A DNA stretch of 27,326 nt, taken from positions 1-27,326 of the forward strand of contig JAWXUT010000009.1 of the NCBI GenBank assembly GCA_044426075.1. The letters are read 5' to 3'. Numbering within the stretch: position 1 is the first letter of the stretch; each line of letters starts with the position of its first letter. Position numbers and translations under genes: made by a program. Below, piece after piece: positions 1 to 7,353 of this stretch. This DNA comes from JAWXUT01 sp044426075. Lineage in GTDB: Bacteria; Bacillota; Clostridia; Christensenellales; DTU072. The notes under the pieces were generated by a model that saw nothing but the letters and a program-made list of their open reading frames with translations, was not told where the DNA came from and ran no database searches.

Positions 1-50
1 GGATTGATGAGCATCTTTCAACAACACCAACAATCAAATTAACACAATTT

Positions 51-91
51 AAGCCTAATTGCAAACAAGTTCTGCTGTTAGGCTTTCTTTT
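51..91 (+). terminator. Probable rho-independent terminator
   Basis: The 8-bp arms AAGCCTAA (51-58) and TTAGGCTT (78-85) enclose a 19-nt loop, and a T-rich run follows. It probably ends a gene lying mostly before the window: bases 1-42 can be read as the last 13 codons of a plus-strand frame ending in TAA at 40-42, but that is too short to identify. Confidence 0.55.
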
Positions 92-183
92 TAGAAGGGT
101 GTGAATTTTTGACATACTCCTTTTTTTATTTGTATTTAAGGGATTAATGGTAACAATGTAATACATTTAACGAAGACGAATAT

Positions 184-220
184 TAAAATTGTATGGGCGT
201 TATCGCACCCTACAATTTTA
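184..220. repeat. Inverted repeat in the left intergenic gap
   Basis: Perfect 10-bp arms TAAAATTGTA (184-193) and TACAATTTTA (211-220) surround a GC-rich centre of the form TGGGCG-TTAT-CGCACCC that can itself partly pair. It is not followed by a clean T-run. Read on the minus strand it contains GTAGGGTG...ACGCCC, a motif seen again at 27286-27310, so it may belong to a dispersed repeat. I see no gene in the rest of 92-391. Confidence 0.45.
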
Positions 221-391
221 TGCATTGCGTTTTGCCATTTGTTCTACGATTGACCTCTTTTCAAATATGTATATTGTATATCAAATTATAGTTGTTTTAT
301 AAAGTCATCTAGAATCTATCGCTTTATAGCATTCAATTATATACTACCTACTGAAAAAGGTACATCATTTATTGTATTTTGATTATATATA

Positions 392-420
392 TTGACTTTA
401 AGTTTGAATAATGGTATCAT
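392..420 (+). promoter_or_regulatory. Sigma-A-type promoter for the nuclease-helicase gene
   Basis: TTGACT (392-397) and TATCAT (415-420) are separated by 17 bases. The predicted transcript would start near 427, giving a leader of about 60 nt before the ATG at 486. Confidence 0.6.
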
Positions 421-485
421 AAATAGGTGCATTATGTTTGTATTTACCATATAATTACTAAAATAGCGCGTTCTAAGGAGTGAAT

Positions 486-3400
486 ATGCAGAAATATTCA
501 GCGGGATATGTTAATATAAATCCGAATTTTGTAATTCAAAATTTGGAAATTATTAAGGAGCAAGAAGCTCCTATTCTTGCTGTTATAAACAATATACTAA
601 CACGTGGATTCCCTACAATTCCTTCAAGATTTTTAAAGCAATGTTTTGGAAATTGTGAATTTTCAACCATAAATAAAGCTAAATACAAGTTAAACTTTAA
701 CAATGTTAATTGGGACAACGTAATTAAGGGTGGCATAAAGAGCAATCCTGCAAAAGAATTTTATAATAATGTATTAAGTGAGTTGTTAGGAAAAACTTTT
801 ATTGCAGAGTGCCCTATTACAAATATCGTTGCGGGGCTAAATAGTGACACATCTCAATGTGTAGATTTCTATTCACCGCTATACAAAACAGCAATTGAAG
901 TTGATGGATCGCAACACAGCGAAAATAATGAACAACGAATCAAGGATCATAAAAGAAACCGTATGTTATCAAACAACAATATAAATATTGTTAGAATTGC
1001 AACACACAGTATCTTTTCTAGCGCAACAGAGAATAAATTACTTGCGCTATCAAAAGTTCAAGAATATGACGAGGCAATCAGTAGCAATGTTTGTGTAAGT
1101 AATCAAGTAGAATATTATCTGTTAGCAATAAGGTTGCAAATGTTATTGCTTGGATTATACAAAAACAGCGTTTTGCACTTAAACGACAATAAGATACAAT
1201 TAAATTTTGTATTAAAAGAAAACTTCGACAAGTCTATTATATCAGTATGCGTGCAAGATTTTTATATGTGGCTTGAGAACATAGCAAACATACATAATTA
1301 TGAGTTTACTATGCCAGAAATCAGCATAAATATTTTTGAAAATTGCGTAAATATGTCAAAGGAAGAAGGGGTAAATGCATTTATAAGTATATATGATGTT
1401 TATTCTGCCACTAATGAATATAAAAACATATACTACATAATGAACGATTATTTTTTATATGAAGAAGAATTAGTATCAGACAAAAGCACATATGGATACA
1501 AAAAGAATTATTATCATCACATAGACACAACTTCAGAATTCAAAATTACAAAAGAACATCACGCAAAAAATTTGTTGTTTATTTTGCAAAATGTATCGGA
1601 TATTTACAATGAATATCGAGAAAACCAGCTGGATATTATTATAGAATGCCTTAACAAAAGAAGCGTAATTGGTGTTTTGCCAACTGGCGCAGGTAAGTCA
1701 TTATGTTATCAAATATCCGCACTGCTTATTACAGGACTAACGTTAGTGGTATCACCATTAAAAATCCTAATGAATGATCAACATGAAAATCTTAGAGAAA
1801 AGCTAGGCATAACTAATGCTGTATATTTAAATTCTAGCACGTATAAGAATATAGATGTATTTGCTGACAACAAGTCATTTATAACAATTTTGTCGCCTGA
1901 AAGATTTTTCAATTTGAGGTTTGAATCGGCATTACTTAACAAACAAATAGGATTTATTGTTATTGATGAAGCACATTGTATGTCTGAATGGGGTCATGAT
2001 TTTAGAACTTCTTATCTATGTTTAAGCCACAATTTGAAGAGATTATTGCCACAACACGCACATTTAATGGCGCTCACTGGCACCGCCTCACAAAGGGTGT
2101 TTGATGATATTGATTGCGAATTTAGCACCTATAAAAAGGCAAGAACCAATGCTGTTTTCGCAAGTGATATGCGCAGAAACAACCTAAATGTTATTGTAAG
2201 GCGCGTGGATAATGGGCTGAATGAAATGTATAATTTAATGATTGCAAACATTGCAGGAACATTGATAGATATAAATGACTATAAAACAATAGTTTTTACA
2301 AAAAAAGTACGATCATACATAGCCTATGATTCTGCTTGCAAAACTCTAGTAGAAACAATTCGTAAAGAGTTTTATGAGAAGTTCAATGAAACTAGATATT
2401 CATATTACGCCGGCGGTAATAATATGGAAGATAATGAGCAAGTTCGATTATTAAAGAATTTTAAATCGAACAATAGCCCATTAAAAGTAGTTTTTGCTAG
2501 CAAGGCATTTGGTATGGGCGTTGATATTCCAGATCTTAGAAAGACTATACACTATGGGTTGCCCTCTTCTTTTGAAAGTTTGTATCAGCAAATAGGCAGA
2601 GCGGGTAGAGACGGGCAACAATCTGACTGTTATATATATTTTCAAAAAGATCCTCAAGTCATTCTTGATAAGCTATTTGCAGAACCTACCCCATCCATAA
2701 AAGAGATAGAAGCGTATTATTTACTTTTAGATGAATTGCAAACTAACTTCTATTTCATACTCAGCTCAAATATAGATGAGGCGGTAGAAATTAGCCTAGT
2801 TGCAAGGTTGATTGAAGGCATAACAAGAACAATTGCAAAGCATTGCACTAGTATATCATTAAGCACAATAGTATATGCAATGGCAAAAAACATCAACAAC
2901 GAACATTTGCGAAATATTTTGATAGATAAAAATGGAGATATGAATAGTAATGCGAGCATCATCGTTGAGAAAGCTCTTTATAGACTATTTTTATTGGGTG
3001 AGATAAATATGTGGTCTATTGTATATGACTCAAATTTAAGCAATCCCACATATGCAAATTTAAGTTTAACAAATTATAGTGAAAAAGAGAAACTAAATTT
3101 ACTTGGGCATCACATAGAAAAGTATGAAACAACTTTCAGATATAGCGAAAAGTATAAAGATAACACATTTTACAATCGACTACAATTCTTAGTACAATGG
3201 ACAAATGAAAATTATTTGTCTGAACGGATAAGAACGATGCGAACATTGTATGAGCAATGTATTAATTTTACTGATTCTAACAGCTTTATGCAATATGTAT
3301 CGTACTATTTTGCCAATGATTCAGTATATGTTAGATTGATAGACCGCAACTGTCCGATAAATCTATGGATTTCTGCAATAAAAGCCAACATACAAAAAAC

Positions 3401-3770
3401 AAAGGCTGGTTTGGCAAGGTTATTAGAATCATATGATAAAATAATGGCATTAAATTATGTTTCAGGAATAACTAGATTGCAACTAGGCGAATTTATGCAC
3501 AGCGATGGCAAACGAAGATTGATGCTTGCGTTAGATGACATAAAAATTTACCTTAGTGAGTCTGACAGAAAAACACTATTTTTTAAGACATATGAAACAA
3601 TTGCAAAATCATATAGAAATACTTTTGTGTCGTTGTGGTTAGAAGTGTTTGCTGAAGATTTAAAATATATTCATAGAACAACAAATAATGAAGTTGCTGA
3701 AAACTATATAGTAGTTGATTTCGCACAAAAACTGGTTAAAATAGGAGGAACAATAAATGATAAATTCTGA
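486..3770 (+). CDS. DUF559-like nuclease fused to RecQ-family DEAH helicase
   Basis: A 1094-residue protein. I take ATG 486 as the start because AAGGAG at 475-480 sits 5 bases before it; a GTG at 480 would lie inside the Shine-Dalgarno site. Counting from the GTG, residues about 91-180 look like a PD-(D/E)XK nuclease of the DUF559/Vsr-like type, with D129 (VDFYSP) and E140-x-D142 (IEVDG). A RecQ-like helicase follows: Q-motif near 379, Walker A PTGAGKS 401-407, DEAHCMSEWGHDFR from 496, LTGTAS 532-537, a motif V region AFGMGVDIPD near 676, and QQIGRAGRDG at 703-712. Residues 730-1096 match no RQC, zinc or HRDC domain that I can recognise. The following gene overlaps by 14 bases. Expected activity is ATP-driven DNA unwinding with cleavage. 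An anti-phage role is inferred from the architecture and neighbours. The helicase call is very sure, the nuclease call fairly sure. Confidence 0.9.
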   Translation: MQKYSAGYVNINPNFVIQNLEIIKEQEAPILAVINNILTRGFPTIPSRFLKQCFGNCEFSTINKAKYKLNFNNVNWDNVIKGGIKSNPAKEFYNNVLSELLGKTFIAECPITNIVAGLNSDTSQCVDFYSPLYKTAIEVDGSQHSENNEQRIKDHKRNRMLSNNNINIVRIATHSIFSSATENKLLALSKVQEYDEAISSNVCVSNQVEYYLLAIRLQMLLLGLYKNSVLHLNDNKIQLNFVLKENFDKSIISVCVQDFYMWLENIANIHNYEFTMPEISINIFENCVNMSKEEGVNAFISIYDVYSATNEYKNIYYIMNDYFLYEEELVSDKSTYGYKKNYYHHIDTTSEFKITKEHHAKNLLFILQNVSDIYNEYRENQLDIIIECLNKRSVIGVLPTGAGKSLCYQISALLITGLTLVVSPLKILMNDQHENLREKLGITNAVYLNSSTYKNIDVFADNKSFITILSPERFFNLRFESALLNKQIGFIVIDEAHCMSEWGHDFRTSYLCLSHNLKRLLPQHAHLMALTGTASQRVFDDIDCEFSTYKKARTNAVFASDMRRNNLNVIVRRVDNGLNEMYNLMIANIAGTLIDINDYKTIVFTKKVRSYIAYDSACKTLVETIRKEFYEKFNETRYSYYAGGNNMEDNEQVRLLKNFKSNNSPLKVVFASKAFGMGVDIPDLRKTIHYGLPSSFESLYQQIGRAGRDGQQSDCYIYFQKDPQVILDKLFAEPTPSIKEIEAYYLLLDELQTNFYFILSSNIDEAVEISLVARLIEGITRTIAKHCTSISLSTIVYAMAKNINNEHLRNILIDKNGDMNSNASIIVEKALYRLFLLGEINMWSIVYDSNLSNPTYANLSLTNYSEKEKLNLLGHHIEKYETTFRYSEKYKDNTFYNRLQFLVQWTNENYLSERIRTMRTLYEQCINFTDSNSFMQYVSYYFANDSVYVRLIDRNCPINLWISAIKANIQKTKAGLARLLESYDKIMALNYVSGITRLQLGEFMHSDGKRRLMLALDDIKIYLSESDRKTLFFKTYETIAKSYRNTFVSLWLEVFAEDLKYIHRTTNNEVAENYIVVDFAQKLVKIGGTINDKF

Positions 3771-4266
3771 TAATATGGATAAGGTTATTTCTGAGCTTGA
3801 AACACTATCTCAATCCTTGATATCACGAACTCGCCAAAACGAGAGTATACTTTCGTGCATTGCAAGCATTGAAGAAGCAATATTAGAACTAAAAAAAATG
3901 GAGGCAAGTAACACTGATTTTGTTGAACATATAGATAATCTTGAAACAAAATACAGCAATATATCTACCAACATAGAAATTGCTTTGCAAGATTATAAAA
4001 AAATTCATTCAATGTTTGAACTACAAGAGTTAGAAATTAAAAAACTTCACTCTGCACTTGATGAAACAATTAAAACTATAAATGAAAACAATGCTTCAAT
4101 GCAAAAGTCTTTTGATGAAACCATTAAAACTATTAATAAAAACCATGCATCAATAAAAAATCATTATGACAAGAAAAATGGACTTTTGTGCAAAGGTGTA
4201 ATAGCTGGCTTTGCAGTTACTATAGTTCTTGCAATAATAAATATATTTATGTGTGCCTCTATCTAG
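3757..4266 (+). CDS. Small coiled-coil protein with C-terminal membrane anchor
   Basis: A 169-residue protein of no family I recognise. Residues about 7-140 are almost entirely predicted amphipathic helix, rich in E, K, I and L, without proline, and probably coiled coil. An 18-residue unit beginning DETIKTINxNxAS is repeated twice (residues 102-137). Residues 147-166 form one hydrophobic segment, and only a few residues follow, as in a tail-anchored protein with its body in the cytoplasm. AGGAGGAA at 3743-3750 is well placed before the ATG. The start lies inside the 3' end of the nuclease-helicase gene, so the two are almost certainly co-translated. By analogy with two-gene defence systems, this could be the membrane effector or a sensor partner of the helicase; that is inference. 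Confidence 0.8.
   Translation: MINSDNMDKVISELETLSQSLISRTRQNESILSCIASIEEAILELKKMEASNTDFVEHIDNLETKYSNISTNIEIALQDYKKIHSMFELQELEIKKLHSALDETIKTINENNASMQKSFDETIKTINKNHASIKNHYDKKNGLLCKGVIAGFAVTIVLAIINIFMCASI
4060..4167 (+). repeat. Two tandem 54-bp units inside the coiled-coil gene
   Basis: Copy 1 is 4060-4113 and copy 2 is 4114-4167. Both begin GATGAAAC and encode the same DETIKTIN motif, with scattered substitutions. The period of 18 residues keeps the reading frame, so it lengthens the coil. Confidence 0.7.
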
Positions 4267-4291
4267 TACAATATAAACTTAATATTTATTG

Positions 4292-4507
4292 TTAAAAATC
4301 ACTCAAACACAATATACTATCTGCAGAAACATCTAGTATTCTGCAGAGATTTGCAAATGTTTCTATTGAAGGGAACTTATTTAATCTAACATATTTGCTA
4401 ACAGTTGAAGGGCTTATTCCTAGTTGTATTGCAATGTCTTTTTGCGATAATCCACTTAAACGAATGGCTTCCCTTAACCTAATTTGAATTTGTTCAATTT
4501 TTATCAT
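4292..4507 (-). CDS. Small XRE-family (Cro/CI-like) transcriptional regulator
   Basis: A 71-residue protein that is essentially one HTH_3 domain: the helix-turn-helix spans about residues 19-42, with SQKDIAIQLGIS followed by PSTVSKYVR. It has no other domain. The start ATG (4505-4507) has AAAGAGGG on the minus strand just upstream. It converges with the coiled-coil gene and diverges from the SLOG gene. The 250-bp gap between this gene and the SLOG gene contains two GCAC-N3-GTGC palindromes, one exactly filling a promoter spacer, so this protein is a natural candidate to bind them. Which genes it controls is inference. Confidence 0.8.
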   Translation of the reverse strand: MIKIEQIQIRLREAIRLSGLSQKDIAIQLGISPSTVSKYVRLNKFPSIETFANLCRILDVSADSILCLSDF

Positions 4508-4571
4508 ATAACACCCTCTTTATCTATTATGTATTATTTCTTGAATAGTAGCACAATGTGTCATAATTTGC

Positions 4572-4600
4572 TTGACAAAGGCACGCTGTGCCTTTATTAT
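4572..4600 (+). promoter_or_regulatory. Promoter with an operator-like palindrome as its spacer
   Basis: TTGACA (4572-4577) and TATTAT (4595-4600) are 17 bases apart. The spacer is almost wholly the perfect palindrome AAAGGCAC-GCT-GTGCCTTT (4577-4595). Such placement is typical of repressor operators. It points toward the SLOG gene at 4760, with a leader of about 150 nt. Confidence 0.65.
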
Positions 4601-4627
4601 ATAGTTAATCTTATAGGAAGCAGATAT

Positions 4628-4647
4628 AAATCGCACGCAGTGCATTT
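4628..4647. promoter_or_regulatory. Second related palindrome (putative operator)
   Basis: AAAT-C-GCAC-GCA-GTGC-ATTT shares the core GCACGC(T/A)GTGC with the palindrome at 4577-4595, whose centre lies about 52 bp away. The paired sites suggest a dimeric or cooperative repressor. A structured leader RNA is the alternative. Confidence 0.5.
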
Positions 4648-4759
4648 TCTAAGAGCTGAGTATAAGATATCGGTGCTATTGCTAGATTTATCTAACTAAA
4701 TCAACTTGTTGATAAGTCGATAGTACGTAGAATATATAATGTAATGGGGATTTTAATAT

Positions 4760-5212
4760 ATGAAAATTGCTAGCTTTTTCGGCCATAGAGATGTTGCTTT
4801 AACTTTGGAATTATCGATTAGTATTGATTCTACAATCCTTGACTTAGTACAAAATAAGGGGGTATCTATATTCTATTTTGGTGGTTTTGGAGATTTTGAT
4901 GATTATTGTTTTAATTCAGTTACAAAATTAAAACAAGATTTTCCTTATTTGCAGAGAATATATTGTGTTGAAGATATAAGACTACTTCGAGAAAGTAAAA
5001 GACCTCAATATCTAAGCAACAAAGGTTTTGACGACTATATACATCTTCCACTTAAATATGATTATTGGTATACTAGAATTTATTATCGCAATTGTGAAAT
5101 GGTAGATGCTAGTGATTTTATAGTATATTTTATTCGAAATATAGAAAACAGCGGGGCGTATAAATGCTATAAGTATGCAAAGAAAGTCAAAAAGTCAATA
5201 ATAATGCTATAA
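4760..5212 (+). CDS. SLOG-domain (DUF1273/YpsA-like) protein
   Basis: A 150-residue, single-domain, Rossmann-like protein. The N-terminal strand ends in FFGHR (residues 6-10), the hallmark start of the DUF1273/SLOG group. GGFGDFD (41-47) follows a hydrophobic strand, as in the nucleotide-binding loop. The C-terminal segment has ASDF (117-120) and NSGAYKCYKYAKK (about 130-142), equivalent to the family's GG-T-AY-YA signature. SLOG proteins bind nucleotide-derived ligands; some act in nucleotide-signalling or conflict systems and others are stress genes. It stands alone here, with no effector domain. A modest GGGGA precedes the ATG. The local gene set makes a defence or stress-sensing role possible but unproven. 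Confidence 0.75.
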   Translation: MKIASFFGHRDVALTLELSISIDSTILDLVQNKGVSIFYFGGFGDFDDYCFNSVTKLKQDFPYLQRIYCVEDIRLLRESKRPQYLSNKGFDDYIHLPLKYDYWYTRIYYRNCEMVDASDFIVYFIRNIENSGAYKCYKYAKKVKKSIIML

Positions 5213-5223
5213 ATAAATTGATA

Positions 5224-5252
5224 TTGACTACCACCATTTTGTGGTGTATAAT
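5224..5252 (+). promoter_or_regulatory. Near-consensus promoter with dyad in the spacer
   Basis: TTGACT (5224-5229) and TATAAT (5247-5252) have 17-bp spacing. The spacer holds CACCA-TTTTG-TGGTG (5232-5246), a short dyad suited to a repressor. It lies just upstream of the MFS pseudogene, so it is probably the relic of a regulated transporter promoter. A ribosome site GGAGGG follows at 5269-5274. Confidence 0.6.
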
Positions 5253-5278
5253 TAGCTTATAGAAATTTGGAGGGCATT

Positions 5279-5508
5279 ATAGAAACACAAAAAAACTTAG
5301 TGGCGGTTTTGGGGGATCAGTTCTTGTTGTTGGGCTGATTGGTCAGATTGCTTGGATTATTGAAAATATGTACTTTAATGTGTTTATTGATAGAACATTT
5401 ACTTCCAATGTGTTTGCAATTTCGGCAATTGTTGGCGCTCTTGCCATTGCTCCCATTATTATGATAACAAAAGAAAAACAAATTTTAATTATCAACCAAA
5501 TAGGTTGA
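5279..5508 (+). pseudogene. Remnant of an MFS transporter, N-terminal part
   Basis: After GGAGGG the codons run ATA-GAA-ACA-CAA then seven A's, giving IETQK; the frame is then lost. From CTT 5296 the shifted frame reads LSGGFGGSVLVVGLIGQIA, then WIIENMYFNVFIDR and a second hydrophobic stretch ending TKEKQ, with TGA at 5506-5508. The segment around GLIGQIAWIIENMYFNVF is what I expect from the first membrane helix of Firmicute MFS carriers, which are normally about 400 residues or more. The start codon appears mutated (ATA for ATG), one A is missing from the A-run at 5289-5295, and nearly all of the protein is gone. The last segment could be the old C-terminus joined by an internal deletion; that is inference. 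Confidence 0.7.
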
Positions 5509-5533
5509 CAAGCAATTTGTTATGTGATAATAT
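5505..5533 (+). promoter_or_regulatory. Promoter for the toxin/immunity pair
   Basis: TTGACA (5505-5510) and TAATAT (5528-5533) with 17 bases between them. The leader to the ATG at 5667 would be about 125 nt and contains the hairpin at 5551-5582 and a palindrome ATATGC-TAA-GCATAT at 5589-5603. Confidence 0.6.
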
Positions 5534-5550
5534 GAATTTAGCGATAAAAA

Positions 5551-5582
5551 AAGAGCCTATTCTCGGCAAAGAATAAACTCTT
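5551..5582 (-). terminator. Hairpin with T-run on the minus strand
   Basis: AAGAG-cc-TATTCT (5551-5563) pairs with AGAATA-aa-CTCTT (5570-5582) around a six-base loop. On the minus strand the stem is followed by a run of T's (complement of 5546-5550), which is terminator-like for antisense transcription. On the plus strand it is simply a leader hairpin. Confidence 0.45.
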
Positions 5583-5666
5583 AAAGAAATATGCTAAGCA
5601 TATAACTCATTATAGTAAGTTTAACATATTTCCTATTTTATTGCAAATAAATTTTAGGAGTAAAAT

Positions 5667-6164
5667 ATGGCAAAATCTTTTTTAGACAAAGTAATTTATG
5701 CAGCAACACAAAAACCACAACATTATGTTCATGTGGATAAACCCAAAACACTACAAGATCGTAGGCAAGTACAATACAACAACTGGTGCAAACGCTATGG
5801 AGTATATAATGGTTCATATCTTCCAGAAGAACCAGAAACATTGTTAAAAAAAGGCAAAGGATGGAAATATTTGACCGAGCATGATGTTAAAAAGAGTGAT
5901 CACAAGGAATATCAAAGAAAATCATCAGGGCAAATGATCATGTTTGATAACGATAAGATTAATGAATTTGGACGTCTTGAAGAAAAACATTATCATTGGC
6001 AAAGAGGAGCTTCAAAAGAAGAAAGAAAAACTTTTCCAAAAGAATCTAATCGTGTAGATAGGTATGGCAATACTTGTGGGGAGCATAGCGAACCATCTCA
6101 TTTAGCCCCCAAGGATGAAGATTATAATTGGATATATAGAGGAAGAAAAGGAGGTAAAAAATGA
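5667..6164 (+). CDS. Orphan polymorphic-toxin C-terminal module (putative)
   Basis: A 165-residue basic protein with no signal peptide or membrane segment. Residues about 58-165 resemble the tip module of Rhs/LXG-type polymorphic toxins: KGKGWKYLTEHD, then NHKEY-like DHKEYQ (78-83), IMFDNDKINEFG, EKHYHW (106-111), DRYGNTCGEHSEPSHLAP (131-148) and a lysine-rich end. I do not recognise the catalytic class; conserved H, D, C and E residues in the second half suggest a nuclease-like or metal site. AGGAG at 5656-5660 supports the start. The stop overlaps the next start (ATGA), as in toxin-immunity pairs. A decayed paralogue of the same region lies at 6623-6880. No delivery module is present, so this may be a displaced orphan tip; the function is inferred. 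Confidence 0.6.
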   Translation: MAKSFLDKVIYAATQKPQHYVHVDKPKTLQDRRQVQYNNWCKRYGVYNGSYLPEEPETLLKKGKGWKYLTEHDVKKSDHKEYQRKSSGQMIMFDNDKINEFGRLEEKHYHWQRGASKEERKTFPKESNRVDRYGNTCGEHSEPSHLAPKDEDYNWIYRGRKGGKK

Positions 6165-6622
6165 GTTTAACAGAGCTGTATCGCAGACCAAATTCAATAT
6201 CATTGCATGATGCCGTATTATTATCTTGCACTATAGAAAACAAAAAGATGAAACTGATATATGAATTAGGAGATTATCACTATGCTATCAATGATGCATT
6301 AGCGGACATTTATAAAAATCCGTACGAAAAATGTTTATATTTAGTGCAAGAGTTTGATATAACAGAATATATCGACATCGCCCTAGATACTACAAATCTT
6401 GATGGAGGTTCATTATCGATTGGGGACAATACTTTGGTGGGTGATGATATAATGTACTTTTGCTTTATTCCATGTGGAGGAATGCTGTTTGAATTGAAGT
6501 TTAGATTTAGTTCTTTTAAGTGGAAATATATTGGAGAATATGACATTGCATATATTAACAATGAAGCGGAAAAGTTTAGAAATTGCGAACCCTCTATATT
6601 AAATGAATGGCTAAAGGAGTAA
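6161..6622 (+). CDS. Putative immunity protein for the adjacent toxin module
   Basis: A 153-residue soluble acidic protein of no family I can name. It starts MSLTELYRRPNSISLHD and is predicted to be mixed beta-rich, with no signal or membrane segment. GGAGG at 6150-6154 precedes the ATG, and the four-base ATGA overlap with the upstream gene shows tight coupling. The 21-residue remnant at 6880-6945 begins with a very similar sequence (MSLKDLF.SPTSISLH) and follows a toxin remnant in the same arrangement, so the pair was duplicated as a unit. The immunity role rests on that arrangement. Confidence 0.6.
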   Translation: MSLTELYRRPNSISLHDAVLLSCTIENKKMKLIYELGDYHYAINDALADIYKNPYEKCLYLVQEFDITEYIDIALDTTNLDGGSLSIGDNTLVGDDIMYFCFIPCGGMLFELKFRFSSFKWKYIGEYDIAYINNEAEKFRNCEPSILNEWLKE

Positions 6623-6880
6623 AATCAACTAAATTGCTATGCGATAAGTAAATTTAATAATGATATCATAGACAAAAATGGACAGCTTAAAGAGAAACAC
6701 TATCATTGGGATAATCCAAGCCCTGATAGAACTACAAATAAAAGTAATAAAGCAACATCTCAACTTGATAGATATGGAGATGTTTGTGGGAAGCATACAG
6801 AACAATCACATCTAGCGCCTAATGATAAAGATTATAACTGGGTGCAGAGAGGAAAGCGTGGAATAAAAGGAGGCAAATAA
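6623..6880 (+). pseudogene. Decayed second copy of the toxin module
   Basis: The open frame from just after the immunity-gene stop to TAA 6878-6880 encodes a peptide with KEKHYHWDNPSPDR, LDRYGDVCGKHTEQSHLAP and DYNWVQRGKRGIKGGK. These align with residues 106-165 of the toxin module at 5667. There is no start codon and no N-terminal half. It is a fragment left by tandem duplication or cassette displacement. Confidence 0.75.
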
Positions 6881-6945
6881 TGAGCTTAAAAGATTTGTTT
6901 AAATCACCCACTTCAATTTCATTGCATAAGGAGAAGAATCAATAA
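6880..6945 (+). pseudogene. Truncated second immunity gene
   Basis: The ATG at 6880 overlaps the toxin remnant's TAA and encodes 21 residues, MSLKDLFKSPTSISLHKEKNQ with one further stop soon after. The first 15 residues parallel the start of the 6161 protein; the rest has been lost. Confidence 0.65.
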
Positions 6946-6996
6946 TAGATAAGTGGTAATAAAACTATGTTAAGAAAAAATTATAGGGGTATATAA

Positions 6997-7353
6997 ATGA
7001 AAACAGAGTTTGGTGCATTTGTAAAAACAATGCGAATAGAAAGAAAAGAAAATCTACGACAAATGGCAGAAAAATTAGGAGTATCTTCAGCTTTTTTGTC
7101 AGCTGTTGAAGTTGGTAAAAAGACAGCACCAAAAGATTTGGCGGACAGAATAGCAAAATTATATGATTTATCGCTATCTCAGGCTAATGAACTTAAAAAT
7201 GCTATCGACACTGACAACAACAAAGTGGTAATTGAAATGGAAGCAATGGATACAACACAAAGGGAAGTGTCTATGATGTTTGCTAGAACTATTAACACGG
7301 CAAGCCAAAAAACGCTAGATGAGTTAAAGGAAATGTTAAATAATTGCAAGTAA
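6997..7353 (+). CDS. XRE-family regulator paired with ImmA-like peptidase
   Basis: A 118-residue protein. An HTH_3 domain covers residues about 7-65 (MAEKLGVSSAFLSAVEVGKK), followed by a helical tail of about 50 residues ending in DELKEMLNN that could make dimer contacts. The peptidase gene starts before this one ends, with a 10-base overlap. That order is the ImmR/ImmA arrangement of integrative elements and also that of XRE/COG2856 toxin-antitoxin defence pairs (RosmerTA-like). In both, the regulator represses its own promoter and is the partner of the peptidase. An AGGGG at 6985-6989 is the likely ribosome site. Confidence 0.85.
   Translation: MKTEFGAFVKTMRIERKENLRQMAEKLGVSSAFLSAVEVGKKTAPKDLADRIAKLYDLSLSQANELKNAIDTDNNKVVIEMEAMDTTQREVSMMFARTINTASQKTLDELKEMLNNCK

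Noticed and set aside
4484..4699. A plus-strand open frame of 71 codons across the XRE/SLOG divergent gap.
   Set aside because: It begins inside the antisense XRE gene, has no ribosome site and covers the promoter and palindromes; its protein has no recognisable features.
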